Shown here: in pieces, positions 1 through 8,340 of the stretch
Layout of the letters: each line of letters starts with the position of its first letter
Numbering within the stretch: position 1 is the stretch's first letter
NCBI RefSeq assembly: GCF_007097385.1
Contig: NZ_VJZS01000001.1
Location: 62,001-126,000 of the forward strand
Reading direction: 5' to 3'
DNA: 64,000 nucleotides
From: Flavobacterium sp. ZT3R18
GTDB lineage: Bacteria; Bacteroidota; Bacteroidia; Flavobacteriales; Flavobacteriaceae
Position numbers and translations under genes: made by a program
Notes under the pieces: generated by a model
Told to the model about the DNA's origin: nothing
The model's input: only the letters and a program-made list of their open reading frames with translations
Databases searched by the model: none

Positions 1-361
1 AATCCAGTACGTGCCAATCAATTCTACGAACGTTGTCTCTTTTTCCTTGCTTGATAATTTCAGAATACAAAGCATAGCCTAAACCTGTTCCTCGCATTTT
101 GTCTTTTACAACCAAGTCTTCTAAATGTATTATTTTCCCTTTCCAGGTAGAGTAGCGATAATAGTACAAAGCAATGCCTACAATCTCCTTTTCTACTTCT
201 GCAACAAATACATGAAACAAAGGATTTGCGCCAAAACCATCTCGAACGAGGTCATCAACGGTGATTAAAACAGCTTCTGGTTCCTTTTCGAATACGGCAA
301 GCTCTTGTATTAGTGCCAAAACGCCCGCCATGTCCTCTTTATTTCCTTTACGTATATTCAT
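1..361 (-). CDS. GNAT family N-acetyltransferase (3' end beyond window)
   Basis: About 120 N-terminal residues are visible, starting at the ATG at 361 (protein begins MNIRKGNKEDM) and running off the left edge with no stop. The acyl-CoA binding loop of the GNAT fold is visible as LVVKDKMRGTGLG (pattern R-x-x-G-x-G), preceded by the VEKEIVGIALYYYRYSTW strand. The arrangement resembles the spermine/spermidine or diamine acetyltransferase branch, but the substrate cannot be read from this part. It is divergent from fbp, with about 170 bases between the two starts. Family assignment is firm; the substrate is unknown. Confidence 0.85.
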   Translation of the reverse strand, partial: MNIRKGNKEDMAGVLALIQELAVFEKEPEAVLITVDDLVRDGFGANPLFHVFVAEVEKEIVGIALYYYRYSTWKGKIIHLEDLVVKDKMRGTGLGYALYSEIIKQGKRDNVRRIDWHVLD

Positions 362-493
362 GATTTCGTATTATTATCCTGCTTTATTATTAAAAAACAA
401 TTAATTAGGGAGTTGTTTTTATCGAATATGTAGCAAATATACAATACTGATAAACTATGTTACTATTATTTTTTTCGTTTTCACAAAAAAAGC

Positions 494-501
494 GATATTT
501 G
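494..501 (+). promoter_or_regulatory. possible -7 box of fbp
   Basis: GATATTTG matches the Bacteroidota -7 consensus TAnnTTTG except for its first base. It lies 29 bases before the fbp ATG, downstream of a T-rich stretch. It is a weak, motif-only call. Confidence 0.4.
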
Positions 502-530
502 TGACTTAAACTAACTACATCGATTTCGCA

Positions 531-1550
531 ATGGAAGAAAGCAACAAAACTCTCGGAGAATTTATCATTGAAAACCAAAATGCCTTTCAATATTCGTCAG
601 GAGAATTATCTAGAATTATCAACTCTATCCGTTTGGCGGCCAAAGTGGTTAGCTACAAGGTCAACAAAGCGGGATTAGTTGATATTGTGGGTGCTGCTGG
701 AGAACAAAATATTCAAGGGGAAGACCAACAAAAATTGGATGTCTATGCCAATAATATTTTTATTCAAACCTTAATCAATCGCGAAATTGTTTGCGGTATT
801 GCTTCAGAAGAGAATGATGATTATATTACAGTTGAAGGAAGCGACAGTAGCCATAACAATAAATATGTAGTTTTGATGGATCCTTTGGATGGTTCGTCTA
901 ATATCGATGTGAATGTTTCTGTGGGAACCATTTTTTCGGTTTATAGAAGAATTACACCTATAGGAACTCCGGTAACATTAGACGATTTTTTGCAACCGGG
1001 AATCAATCAAGTGGCTGCGGGTTATGTGATTTACGGAACCTCGACCATGTTGGTTTATACTACAGGTCATGGCGTAAATGGTTTTACATTAAACCCAGCG
1101 ATTGGTACTTTCTATCTTTCGCATCCTAACATGCAATTCTCTGAGGATGGAAATATTTATTCGATCAACGAAGGGAATTATGTGCATTTTCCACAAGGGG
1201 TGAAAGATTATATTAAATATTGTCAGCTAGAAGAAGGGGATCGCCCTTATACCTCTCGTTATATTGGAAGTTTAGTATCCGATATTCATAGAAATATGAT
1301 CAAAGGAGGAATTTATATTTATCCCACAAGCTCTAAAGCTCCAAAAGGGAAATTGCGTTTATTGTACGAATGTAACCCAATGGCCTTTATTGTAGAGCAA
1401 GCTGGAGGAAAAGCCTCTGATGGATTTAATCGTATAATGGAATTGCAACCAATGGAGTTACATGAAAGAGTACCGTTCTTTTGCGGAAGCATAAATATGG
1501 TTAAAAAAGCAGAAGAATTTATGCATAAAGCAAAATTGAGTAAATATTAA
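531..1550 (+). CDS. fbp: class 1 fructose-1,6-bisphosphatase
   Basis: Hydrolyses fructose 1,6-bisphosphate to fructose 6-phosphate, the committed step of gluconeogenesis, in the cytosol. The protein is 339 residues, normal for class 1 FBPases. The metal-binding motif [10 protein letters not shown] starts at residue 117, followed by VSVGTIFS, and the C-terminal half carries [15 protein letters not shown] with the acidic/Glu metal site typical of the family. The acidic EEND segment upstream of DPLDGSS is also present. It stands alone, with a bidirectional terminator 30 bases after its stop shared with the convergent TerB-like gene. Identification is confident. Confidence 0.97.
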   Translation: MEESNKTLGEFIIENQNAFQYSSGELSRIINSIRLAAKVVSYKVNKAGLVDIVGAAGEQNIQGEDQQKLDVYANNIFIQTLINREIVCGIASEENDDYITVEGSDSSHNNKYVVLMDPLDGSSNIDVNVSVGTIFSVYRRITPIGTPVTLDDFLQPGINQVAAGYVIYGTSTMLVYTTGHGVNGFTLNPAIGTFYLSHPNMQFSEDGNIYSINEGNYVHFPQGVKDYIKYCQLEEGDRPYTSRYIGSLVSDIHRNMIKGGIYIYPTSSKAPKGKLRLLYECNPMAFIVEQAGGKASDGFNRIMELQPMELHERVPFFCGSINMVKKAEEFMHKAKLSKY

Positions 1551-1580
1551 ACCAAGTTTAAGCCAAAAATAACAAACCGA

Positions 1581-1607
1581 AAAAGCTCCCAATTGGGAGC
1601 TTTTTTT
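1581..1607. terminator. bidirectional rho-independent terminator
   Basis: AGCTCCC and GGGAGCT arms with a tiny AATT centre, flanked by A-tract and T-tract, sit between the convergent fbp and TerB-like genes and can stop transcription from both sides. Confidence 0.9.
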
Positions 1608-2037
1608 ATTTATTCATATTTTTCATCTCATAAATAAAAGTGTCAGGATCAACATTTTTGTCAATCAGTTTGAGTGCTTTGTGTACAATATAATTGACGT
1701 TGCCTGGCGTAAACCCTAGAGCTAATCCAAATTTCTCTAACAATTTTTCTTGGTTGTCTCCAAGTTGATGGTCTCGGTGTACCATTCGACCTAAATCATA
1801 CAATCTTTCCAGTCTTTCTACATGTAGATAAGGTGGGTTGATGGCGTATTTTAAAGGGTTTTTCAAAATCTCTTTATATTCATCGTTTGAAATTTCAAGA
1901 TTTCTGGCGAGCCTGTCCAAAAAAGCTTTTTCTTCTGGGTTAATTGTCCCGTCAGCGAGCGCAACCCTTACAATTGCTGAAAAATGGCCTTTATTTCTTT
2001 GTTTAAATTCGCTATCAAATAATTCTGAGAATGACAT
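1606..2037 (-). CDS. TerB-like domain protein
   Basis: A 143-residue all-helical cytosolic protein. The N-terminal half contains IVRVALADGTINPEEKAFLDRLA, the acidic metal-binding helix-loop-helix signature of TerB/DjlA-type domains (D-G-x-x-x-x-x-E-x-x-x-L). The TerB fold is named after tellurite resistance, but most family members, including single-domain ones like this, have no established function. No other ter gene is nearby, so a role in tellurite resistance should not be inferred. It is convergent with fbp and divergent from the HupE-like gene. Confidence 0.8.
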   Translation of the reverse strand: MSFSELFDSEFKQRNKGHFSAIVRVALADGTINPEEKAFLDRLARNLEISNDEYKEILKNPLKYAINPPYLHVERLERLYDLGRMVHRDHQLGDNQEKLLEKFGLALGFTPGNVNYIVHKALKLIDKNVDPDTFIYEMKNMNK

Positions 2038-2225
2038 AGTGATTCGTTTTAAGGTTTGACATAAAGATAATTAATTTTTTCAGTATTGATTTTGTTTTTC
2101 GCAACTTTTTTGTACGATTGCCCTTTGTTTTTTATTTATTTTAGAGAATGATTTTTTAATCAAATACACCATTTTCAAAATTAATCGTAAGTTTACAACC
2201 CATATCAATATTAATTAATTTATCG

Positions 2226-2819
2226 ATGTCAGAATTTTTGATTTACTTTCAAATAGGATTAAAACACGTATTGGATATACATTCCTATGATCATGTTTTG
2301 TTTTTAATTGCCTTGTCTGTTCCTTTCTCTTTCAATGATTGGAAGAAAATTTTACTTTTAGTGACAGTGTTTACTTTAGGGCACACCACAGCACTGTTTC
2401 TTTCTGTTTTTGGAATTATCGCTGTCAAAGTAAATGTGGTCGAATTACTCATACCAATAACGATTTTAATAACCGCCTTTTATAATTTATTTACGGCTGG
2501 GAAATCCAGTAAAAATGGTGGAGTCAATTTGGTTTTTATCATAACGTTGTTCTTTGGAATCATTCATGGATTGGGTTTTTCTAATTATTTTAAAACCATA
2601 TTAGGAGGTAGCGCAACCTCAAAATTATTGCCAATGGCCGAATTTGCATTAGGAATAGAAGCGGCACAAATTGTGGTGGTTATAGTGGTTTTGATTTTGT
2701 CGTATATCGTTCAAACCGTTTTTAGATTTTCTAAACGCGATTGGACATTAGTGATGTCGGCATTTATAATAGGAGTGGTGTTGCCAATGATACTTGAAAA
2801 TGAAATATGGAAGAGATAA
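2226..2819 (+). CDS. HupE/UreJ-like integral membrane protein
   Basis: A 197-residue polytopic membrane protein with about six hydrophobic helices. The N-terminus FQIGLKHVLDIHSYDHVLFL carries the His/Asp-rich first-helix motif of the HupE/UreJ group, proteins linked to nickel/cobalt uptake in other bacteria. A second HG motif (FGIIHGLGFSNYF) is characteristic of the family. No urease or hydrogenase genes are nearby, so metal transport is only a family-level suggestion. Its 3' end overlaps the longest reading of the dCMP deaminase ORF by a few codons and lies 5 bases before the preferred deaminase start, suggesting an operon with it. Confidence 0.8.
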   Translation: MSEFLIYFQIGLKHVLDIHSYDHVLFLIALSVPFSFNDWKKILLLVTVFTLGHTTALFLSVFGIIAVKVNVVELLIPITILITAFYNLFTAGKSSKNGGVNLVFIITLFFGIIHGLGFSNYFKTILGGSATSKLLPMAEFALGIEAAQIVVVIVVLILSYIVQTVFRFSKRDWTLVMSAFIIGVVLPMILENEIWKR

Positions 2820-2824
2820 TAATT

Positions 2825-3259
2825 ATGGAGAAAAAGAAGTTAAATAAATACGACAAAGCTTATCTTAGGATTGCTACAGAATGGGGTTTGTTGTCTTATT
2901 GCAAAAGAAAGCAAGTAGGTGCGATTATTGTAAGAGACAGAATGATTATTTCTGATGGATATAATGGTACACCTTCGGGATTTGAAAATTGCTGTGAAGA
3001 TGAAGACGGATTAACACGTTGGGATGTATTGCATGCTGAGGCAAATGCCATATTAAAAGTGGCGAGATCTACACAATCCTGCGAAGGGGCGACTTTGTAT
3101 ATCACGCTTTCTCCGTGTAAAGAATGCAGTAAATTAATACACCAATCGGGGATAAAAAGAGTGGTGTACCATAACGGATACCGTGATGATTCCGGAATAC
3201 AATTTTTATTGAAAGCAGGGATTGAAGTAGAACATATTCCGGTTTTAGAAGAAGATTAG
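2825..3259 (+). CDS. dCMP deaminase family protein
   Basis: Cytidine/deoxycytidylate deaminase fold enzyme, probably converting dCMP to dUMP for thymidylate synthesis (ComEB-like). The zinc site is complete: HAE at residues 70-72 with the catalytic Glu, and PCKEC at 97-101 providing the two Cys ligands. The additional motif GYNGTPSGFENC is typical of dCMP deaminases and separates it from tRNA or guanine deaminases. An ATG at 2807 is in frame but lies inside the upstream gene; the ATG at 2825, just past that gene's stop, gives the canonical MEKKKLNKYDKAYL start and 144 residues. Confidence 0.9.
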   Translation: MEKKKLNKYDKAYLRIATEWGLLSYCKRKQVGAIIVRDRMIISDGYNGTPSGFENCCEDEDGLTRWDVLHAEANAILKVARSTQSCEGATLYITLSPCKECSKLIHQSGIKRVVYHNGYRDDSGIQFLLKAGIEVEHIPVLEED

Positions 3260-3496
3260 AAAATGTAGCTATTTAGTTAGTTTTCAGTCTCAGTCTCAGT
3301 TTTCAGTCTCAGTTTCCTCCCGATATCAGGACAGTTTTCCGTCGAAAAAGGGTGTTAATTTTAAAAACAGCACTAAAAAAAACTAATTTTTTTAGAAAGA
3401 GAATTACAATGTTTACGAACAACTCTGAAAACTGCGACTGAAAACTGTGATCTGAATGGTTTCAAAAAACTTAATTTAACCTTTTGTCAAGATAAA
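3260..3496. repeat. inverted repeat of ACTGAAAACTG-type words
   Basis: This intergenic stretch holds a 19-base inverted repeat, 18 of 19 matching: 3297-3315 and 3429-3447, built from CAGTTTTCAGTC-type words. Between the arms is a short imperfect palindrome TCCCGATATCAGGA (3318-3331) related to the palindrome family described elsewhere in the window. The region looks like a small interspersed element rather than a gene. Confidence 0.6.
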
Positions 3497-5071
3497 ATGA
3501 AATACGATACCAAATATTTACCTATACTTATTGGCGGCATTTTTGCCCTTGGTATTTTTATTGGTAGTTTGTCTAATGCTACTCAAACGCATGGTTTTTT
3601 AGTTAAAAAGAATACAAAAGAAAAACTCGACAAACTGATCGATTTCATAGATAGTGAATATGTAGATGATGTTAATACGGATTCTATTGTGAATCTTACA
3701 GTTGATAATATTTTGGCGCATCTTGATCCGCATTCAGTCTACATCCCGCCGAGCGAACAATCGGAAATAGCCGAGACTATGAAAGGCGATTTTGTAGGGA
3801 TTGGAATCAATTTTTACATGTACAAGGATTCGGTTGCAGTCATAAATCCTGTAAAAAATGGCCCTTCGGCAAAAGCAGGAATCAAAGCCGGAGATCGTAT
3901 TTTGTATGCTGATAAAACCAAGCTGTTTGGCCGAAAGTTGCCCAATGATAGTTTGTTTGCAGCGCTAAAAGGAGAAGCGGGTTCTCAGATAGAATTGACG
4001 GTTTATCGAAAATCGGAACGCAAAAAAATGAAGCTGACCATCAAGCGGGATGTTATACCGCTAAAGAGTGTTGACGTTGCTTTACTGTTGAACAAAACAA
4101 CGGGATATATAAAGATTAATCGTTTTGCCGAAACAACTTTTGATGAGTTTAAAACGGGATTGACCAATTTAAAAAAACAAGGCATAAAATCACTGGTTAT
4201 CGATGTTCGGGATAATGGGGGAGGGTATATGGAAGAAGCCATTGCTATTGCCGATGAATTTTTGAAAGACAAGCAACTGATTGTTTTTACCAAAAGCAAA
4301 AATGGAGTGATCGAAAAGACTTTTGCCACGAAGCAAGGTGTTTTTGAAAACGGGAATGTCTCTATTTTAATTAATGAAAATAGTGCTTCGGCAAGTGAGA
4401 TTTTGGCTGGAGCCATACAGGATAATGACCGCGGAACGATTGTAGGACGACGTTCTTTCGGAAAAGGGTTGGTACAACGAGAAATGGATTTCAACGATGG
4501 TTCTGCTGTGCGACTAACTATTGCCAGATATTATACGCCAACGGGGAGGTCTATTCAAAAGCCATATTCTAAAGGGAATGAAGCCTATTTCAAAGAATCG
4601 GATTCTCGTTTTTTGCATGGTGAGTTGTATAAAAAAGACAGCATAAAGGTGGTTGATTCCTTAAAGTTTAAAACCAAAAAAGGCAAAATCGTTTACGGCG
4701 GTGGTGGAATTGTGCCCGATGTTTTTGTGCCTTTGGAGGCTGAACATGGAGCAGAAAATGTTTCGTATTTATTACAGTCGGGAATCGTAGGTCATTTTGT
4801 ATTCGAACAATTAGACAAGAATAGAAACGGTTTTTCAAAATTGACTTTCGAACAGTTTTTGAATAAAATAAATGCAACCGATTTGTATTTCTATGACTTT
4901 CAAAAATACCTTACCCAAAATGGTTTGTTTGTAAAGTTAGGCCACAATAAGGCTTTGGTAAAAAGATATATCAATGCCGAGTTTGCCCGTCAATTGTATG
5001 GCGATAAATATTATTATGAAATGGTACTGAAAGAAGATGCCATGGTAAAGGCGGTGTTGAAGGGAATTTAA
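3497..5071 (+). CDS. S41 family C-terminal processing peptidase (CtpA/Prc-like)
   Basis: A 524-residue periplasmic serine protease of the tail-specific protease family. An N-terminal hydrophobic segment (about residues 9-27) is a signal or membrane anchor. A PDZ domain follows (about 90-170), then the S41 catalytic domain. The catalytic dyad is visible: Ser298 in NENSASASE and Lys323 in RRSFGKGLVQRE, 25 residues apart as in CtpB, with Gln327 four further on. The VRDNGGGYMEEA motif is also typical. A C-terminal extension follows the protease domain. Substrates in Bacteroidota are not known to me. It follows the deaminase gene after a repeat-bearing spacer of 237 bases. Confidence 0.93.
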   Translation: MKYDTKYLPILIGGIFALGIFIGSLSNATQTHGFLVKKNTKEKLDKLIDFIDSEYVDDVNTDSIVNLTVDNILAHLDPHSVYIPPSEQSEIAETMKGDFVGIGINFYMYKDSVAVINPVKNGPSAKAGIKAGDRILYADKTKLFGRKLPNDSLFAALKGEAGSQIELTVYRKSERKKMKLTIKRDVIPLKSVDVALLLNKTTGYIKINRFAETTFDEFKTGLTNLKKQGIKSLVIDVRDNGGGYMEEAIAIADEFLKDKQLIVFTKSKNGVIEKTFATKQGVFENGNVSILINENSASASEILAGAIQDNDRGTIVGRRSFGKGLVQREMDFNDGSAVRLTIARYYTPTGRSIQKPYSKGNEAYFKESDSRFLHGELYKKDSIKVVDSLKFKTKKGKIVYGGGGIVPDVFVPLEAEHGAENVSYLLQSGIVGHFVFEQLDKNRNGFSKLTFEQFLNKINATDLYFYDFQKYLTQNGLFVKLGHNKALVKRYINAEFARQLYGDKYYYEMVLKEDAMVKAVLKGI

Positions 5072-5091
5072 CGACTATAATATCTCCTTGT

Positions 5092-5340
5092 TTATACATG
5101 CGAAAGTAAAAGTGAATCCCAACGACTATCTTCATCGGATAGCCAATCTTTTTCTAATGATTTTTCATTTACTAATAAAGAAGAAAAGGTTGAAGTGGTG
5201 TTATCATCCTTGAGAATGCTGTTTTTTTTGGAATGTTTTAACTCTTCTTTTTTGATAGATTCTAAAGTTTGCTCCATTACAAAAAAACGCTCTTGTAATG
5301 GCAATCGTTCTATTTCTTTAATAATCGTTTTTACTAGCAT
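5092..5340 (-). CDS. small antitoxin-like protein, no toxin partner
   Basis: An 82-residue protein. Its first 35 residues, MLVKTIIKEIERLPLQERF followed by a second helix, resemble the N-terminus of small antitoxin-like proteins (DUF2281 or 'addiction module component' type) that are usually followed by a RelE/ParE toxin. No toxin ORF lies on either side: the convergent S41 protease ends 21 bases downstream on the other strand. The C-terminus is Ser/Asp-rich and ends SRWDSLLLSHV. The family match is by eye and tentative; it could be an orphan antitoxin or an unrelated small protein. Confidence 0.55.
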   Translation of the reverse strand: MLVKTIIKEIERLPLQERFFVMEQTLESIKKEELKHSKKNSILKDDNTTSTFSSLLVNEKSLEKDWLSDEDSRWDSLLLSHV

Positions 5341-5535
5341 GTTTTTCGTCTTTAAATGGGGAGTAAATATCTTTTTAGTTCAGTGCGAAATAATTAATAA
5401 ACTATGATATTTCAAAGTTACAAAATATATGATTAAAAGAGATGTCTAGAGGTATTATTTAAGAATCAATGTTTTATGAATTTATTTAGCGCTAATTGAA
5501 CAGAAAAGTCAATAAGGCAGGTGGGTGTTGATAAA

Positions 5536-6144
5536 TTATTTCCTAATACTATCATGTGAATGAGTCTGTATGCCATCATTCCACAAAGTAAGTAAGTCCG
5601 TAGCAACAGCAGCTCCACTTCCGGCCGCAATGGCGAGTTGGCTTCTCCATCCCGCAAGAGTTCCTGCAACATAAATTCCATCAGCAACTTTATGGTCGAT
5701 ATTTTTCAGTTGGATTCTTTGTTTTTCGGGAAGGGCTTTTTTATGGGGTTCGACAAACTGCATTAAACCTTCAATTGCAAATGTATTGGCAGCACCGATA
5801 CCTACTACAATATTTCGGGTTTTGTAACTGTTTTTGTTTGTGAAAACGGTAAATTCTGGAGATTGACCTTCTATTTTTAATACTTTTTCCTCAGGGATTT
5901 GAATAATATGTGGATACGTATTCGATAAATTTTGGATGGTTTCGATTAATAAATCAGAACCTAATTTTCCCGGAGCAATTCCGTAGGCATTGTTTAAAAC
6001 GGCTTCTTGAAGAGAAGATGTTTTTTGATGGGTAAAGATTCCTATTTTCTTGTCAGAAACGAATATTTTTTTGTGGGCAGAGCCTAATACTTTAGCGCAC
6101 GACACGCCCGAAACGCCTCCGCCTATGATTAATACGTCAAACAC
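5536..6144 (-). CDS. minimal FAD-dependent oxidoreductase (thioredoxin-reductase-like)
   Basis: A 202-residue flavoprotein. The N-terminal dinucleotide-binding motif is clear (DVLIIGGGVSGVSCAKVL, GxGxxG) and the C-terminal FAD motif is present (DGIYVAGTLAGWRSQLAIAAGSGAAVA). In between, the separate NADPH-binding domain and the redox CxxC of thioredoxin reductase are absent, so only a one-domain FAD fold remains. Some Bacteroidota carry such short FAD/NAD(P)-binding proteins; the electron donor and substrate are unknown. It sits 2 bases downstream of the small membrane protein gene, which implies co-transcription. No internal frameshift is apparent. Confidence 0.8.
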   Translation of the reverse strand: MFDVLIIGGGVSGVSCAKVLGSAHKKIFVSDKKIGIFTHQKTSSLQEAVLNNAYGIAPGKLGSDLLIETIQNLSNTYPHIIQIPEEKVLKIEGQSPEFTVFTNKNSYKTRNIVVGIGAANTFAIEGLMQFVEPHKKALPEKQRIQLKNIDHKVADGIYVAGTLAGWRSQLAIAAGSGAAVATDLLTLWNDGIQTHSHDSIRK

Positions 6145-6146
6145 TA

Positions 6147-6350
6147 TTATGCGTTGTCGTTCATTTTTTCAACTATTTTTTTAGACATTCTAAAAATCAG
6201 AAGAATTAATACAGCACAAAATGAAGCGGCAACACCAACAAACGCTACTACGCTATCTCCTTTGAATGGATTTTGAAAATCGATTAAAGTAATATTGAAA
6301 ATAAGAAGCGCTACTGCCAAAAGCACTAAAATATTGGTAAAAAGTTTCAT
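6147..6350 (-). CDS. small two-helix membrane protein
   Basis: A 67-residue protein with two predicted membrane helices: FTNILVLLAVALLIFNITLI and DSVVAFVGVAASFCAVLILLIFR, the second followed by a positively charged tail (RMSKKIVEKMNDNA). I do not recognise a named family. It is the upstream partner of the minimal FAD oxidoreductase, separated by 2 bases, so the two may work together at the membrane. Confidence 0.75.
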   Translation of the reverse strand: MKLFTNILVLLAVALLIFNITLIDFQNPFKGDSVVAFVGVAASFCAVLILLIFRMSKKIVEKMNDNA

Positions 6351-6478
6351 AGGTTTAATTTTTCTTTTATGTAAAAATTGGTGTTTTTTGAATCTATTTT
6401 ATAATTAAAATTGGAGTCGAAAAATGAGGCAACGTTTAGGACATAAAATATTATGGGGTAAATTTATAATTTTTTTTT

Positions 6479-7057
6479 TTAGACAAACAAACCTTTAACA
6501 TTAGCAGCGAATAATTTAACAGCTATTGCCAAAAGCACTACTCCAAATGTCTTACGAATCACACCGAGGCCATTTTTTCCCAACATTTTTTCGATTTTTC
6601 CAGAAGATTTCAAAACAATATACACCAATATGATATTCAGTACAATAGCAATAACGATGTTTAGGGTATGAAATTGAGAACGCAAGGAAAGTAAAGTAGT
6701 CATGGTTCCCGCTCCTGCAATTAGAGGGAAAGCTAATGGAACAATCGAGGCGGAGCTCGCTTCTTCATCCCGGTAAAGATGGATGCCTAAAATCATTTCC
6801 AACGCCAAAAAGAACAGGACAAATGAACCAGCTACGGCAAAAGAATGCACATCAATACCGATCAAACTTAAGAACTCTTCTCCGATAAACAAGAATAAGA
6901 TCATTATTAATCCTGCTACTAAAGAAGCTTTTTCAGATTCGATATGGCCGTGTTTGGCTCTCAATCCTACAATAATAGGAATAGATCCCACAATATCAAT
7001 TACGGCAAAAAGTACCATTCCTACTGTTATTATCTCTTTTAGACTTAAATCCAGCAT
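6479..7057 (-). CDS. MarC family integral membrane protein
   Basis: A 192-residue protein with about six membrane helices. The MarC-family features VDIVGSIPIIVGLRAKHG near the N-terminus and ASSASIVPLAFPLIAGAGTMTTLLSL in the middle are clear. MarC proteins were once linked to multiple antibiotic resistance in E. coli, but that link has not held up and their transport function is unsettled. It is monocistronic, with a consensus -7 box 50 bases upstream. Confidence 0.92.
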   Translation of the reverse strand: MLDLSLKEIITVGMVLFAVIDIVGSIPIIVGLRAKHGHIESEKASLVAGLIMILFLFIGEEFLSLIGIDVHSFAVAGSFVLFFLALEMILGIHLYRDEEASSASIVPLAFPLIAGAGTMTTLLSLRSQFHTLNIVIAIVLNIILVYIVLKSSGKIEKMLGKNGLGVIRKTFGVVLLAIAVKLFAANVKGLFV

Positions 7058-7106
7058 AAGTATTGTTTTTTTTGTGAATAGTTGTTGTAAATCCTTTTTT
7101 TTTTGG

Positions 7107-7114
7107 CAAAGATA
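7107..7114 (-). promoter_or_regulatory. promoter -7 box of marC-family gene
   Basis: On the minus strand this reads TATCTTTG, a full match to TAnnTTTG. A TTG -33 element (plus-strand CAA at 7137-7139) is 22 bases further upstream, inside the usual spacing. Confidence 0.7.
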
Positions 7115-7495
7115 TTCGCTTTTAAAAAGGTAACTGCAAATTCTCTGATTTTATTTTTGATTCTAAATATATAAAATTGATTAGGAGTTTGTTGCAATAT
7201 AAGATAAGATCAAAAATTGTGCTATTTTTTTTAGAAATCTGCTTTTTGAAACTGTCAATCAAGGAGTAGTTTTTTTTTAATATTTCTAAAACAAATTTGG
7301 TTTTTTGTAAGTATTGTTGATGAAGGAATCACAATGTTTACAGATAGCCCTAAAAAACTATTTATTCGATCTAGTTGATACGTTTTTAATAAGTTAGGTG
7401 TTCTTTTTATGTAAGTAAATTATTTTTAAAGTGTTAATTTGATTGGTTTATTACGCTTATATTTATGTGTTGCTTTCATTTCTTGAATCTTTGAT
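7115..7495. other. gene-free AT-rich spacer
   Basis: Between the divergent MarC and DUF3109 genes. Apart from the two promoters at its ends I see only T-rich and A-rich stretches and no ORF, hairpin or repeat that I can support. Confidence 0.6.
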
Positions 7496-7503
7496 TACCT
7501 TTG
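7496..7503 (+). promoter_or_regulatory. promoter -7 box of DUF3109 gene
   Basis: TACCTTTG matches TAnnTTTG exactly, with a TTG at 7470-7472 and a 23-base spacer. The box ends only 4 bases before the ATG, so the transcript is probably leaderless or nearly so. Confidence 0.75.
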
Positions 7504-7507
7504 CAAA

Positions 7508-8080
7508 ATGTTTCAACTAGGAAAAACCATCGTCTCAGAGGATATACTCGAAAAAGAATTTGTTTGTAATTTGTCAGCTTGCAAAGGAGCTTGTTGCGTC
7601 GATGGCGATGCAGGAGCCCCATTGAGTTTGGCAGAAACAAAAATATTGGAGGAAATATACCCAAAAGTAAAACCATTTTTAAGAAAACAAGGAATTGAGG
7701 CTATTGAAGCACAAGGAACTTGGATAAATGGAGTAGATGGTGAACTTGAAACACCGCTAATTGATAACAAAGATTGCGCTTATGTGATTTTTGATGGTAA
7801 GACTGCCCTTTGCGGAATTGAGCAAGCCTACAATCAAGGAATAATAGATTGGAAAAAACCTGTTTCCTGTCATTTGTATCCAATACGAGTTAAAGATTTT
7901 ACCGAGTTTGCTGCTGTTAATTATGACAAATGGGATATTTGTGATGCAGCCTGTTCGTTAGGTCAAGAACTCGAAGTTCCAGTGTATAAATTTGTCAAAG
8001 AAGCCCTTATTCGTCGCTTTGGCGAAGATTGGTATTTAGAGCTTGATAAAGTAGCTGAGGAGTTAAAAAACAAGTCGTAA
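7508..8080 (+). CDS. DUF3109 family Cys-rich protein
   Basis: A 190-residue protein with a Cys pattern suited to metal or Fe-S binding: FVCNLSACKGACCVDGDAGAP near residue 20, later CAYVIFD, ALCGIEQAY, VSCHLYP and WDICDAACSLG. This is the layout of DUF3109, related to the YkgJ-type zinc/iron-chelating proteins. The function is unknown to me. It is preceded by a near-perfect promoter and followed by a 260-base spacer before nrdB, so it appears monocistronic. Confidence 0.88.
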   Translation: MFQLGKTIVSEDILEKEFVCNLSACKGACCVDGDAGAPLSLAETKILEEIYPKVKPFLRKQGIEAIEAQGTWINGVDGELETPLIDNKDCAYVIFDGKTALCGIEQAYNQGIIDWKKPVSCHLYPIRVKDFTEFAAVNYDKWDICDAACSLGQELEVPVYKFVKEALIRRFGEDWYLELDKVAEELKNKS

Positions 8081-8233
8081 AAAATCAAAAAATAATTGTC
8101 GGTTATTATTTAAAATACCTATATTTTACGGGAGTTTAAGAAGTTTTGACGTATTTAAAATGCTGGTTTCCAATATTTTAAACTTTGAAAGAAAAATGCT
8201 TCAATAGTTATTTATTGTTAAAAACTATAAGCT

Positions 8234-8277
8234 ATTGTGAATAAGTTTGACTTTTAATAACCGCAATATTTCACAAT
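8234..8277. promoter_or_regulatory. possible operator upstream of nrdB
   Basis: An 8-base inverted repeat, ATTGTGAA at 8234-8241 and TTCACAAT at 8270-8277, spans the expected promoter region about 65-105 bases before nrdB. It does not resemble the NrdR box as I know it; the assignment as an operator is inference. Confidence 0.35.
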
Positions 8278-8340
8278 CTTTGTAGTTCGCTTTTCGCACC
8301 GATTTTCATTAAAAATTCAAAAAAAAACAAATACAATCCA

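Noticed and set aside
1606..2037. TerB-like protein as part of a tellurite-resistance system
   Set aside because: No terA/C/D/Z genes are nearby; isolated TerB-like domains are common and not informative of tellurite resistance.
5466..5687. 73-residue ORF on the minus strand
   Set aside because: It overlaps the C-terminal coding part of the minimal flavoprotein in another frame and its product resembles nothing; taken as a shadow frame.
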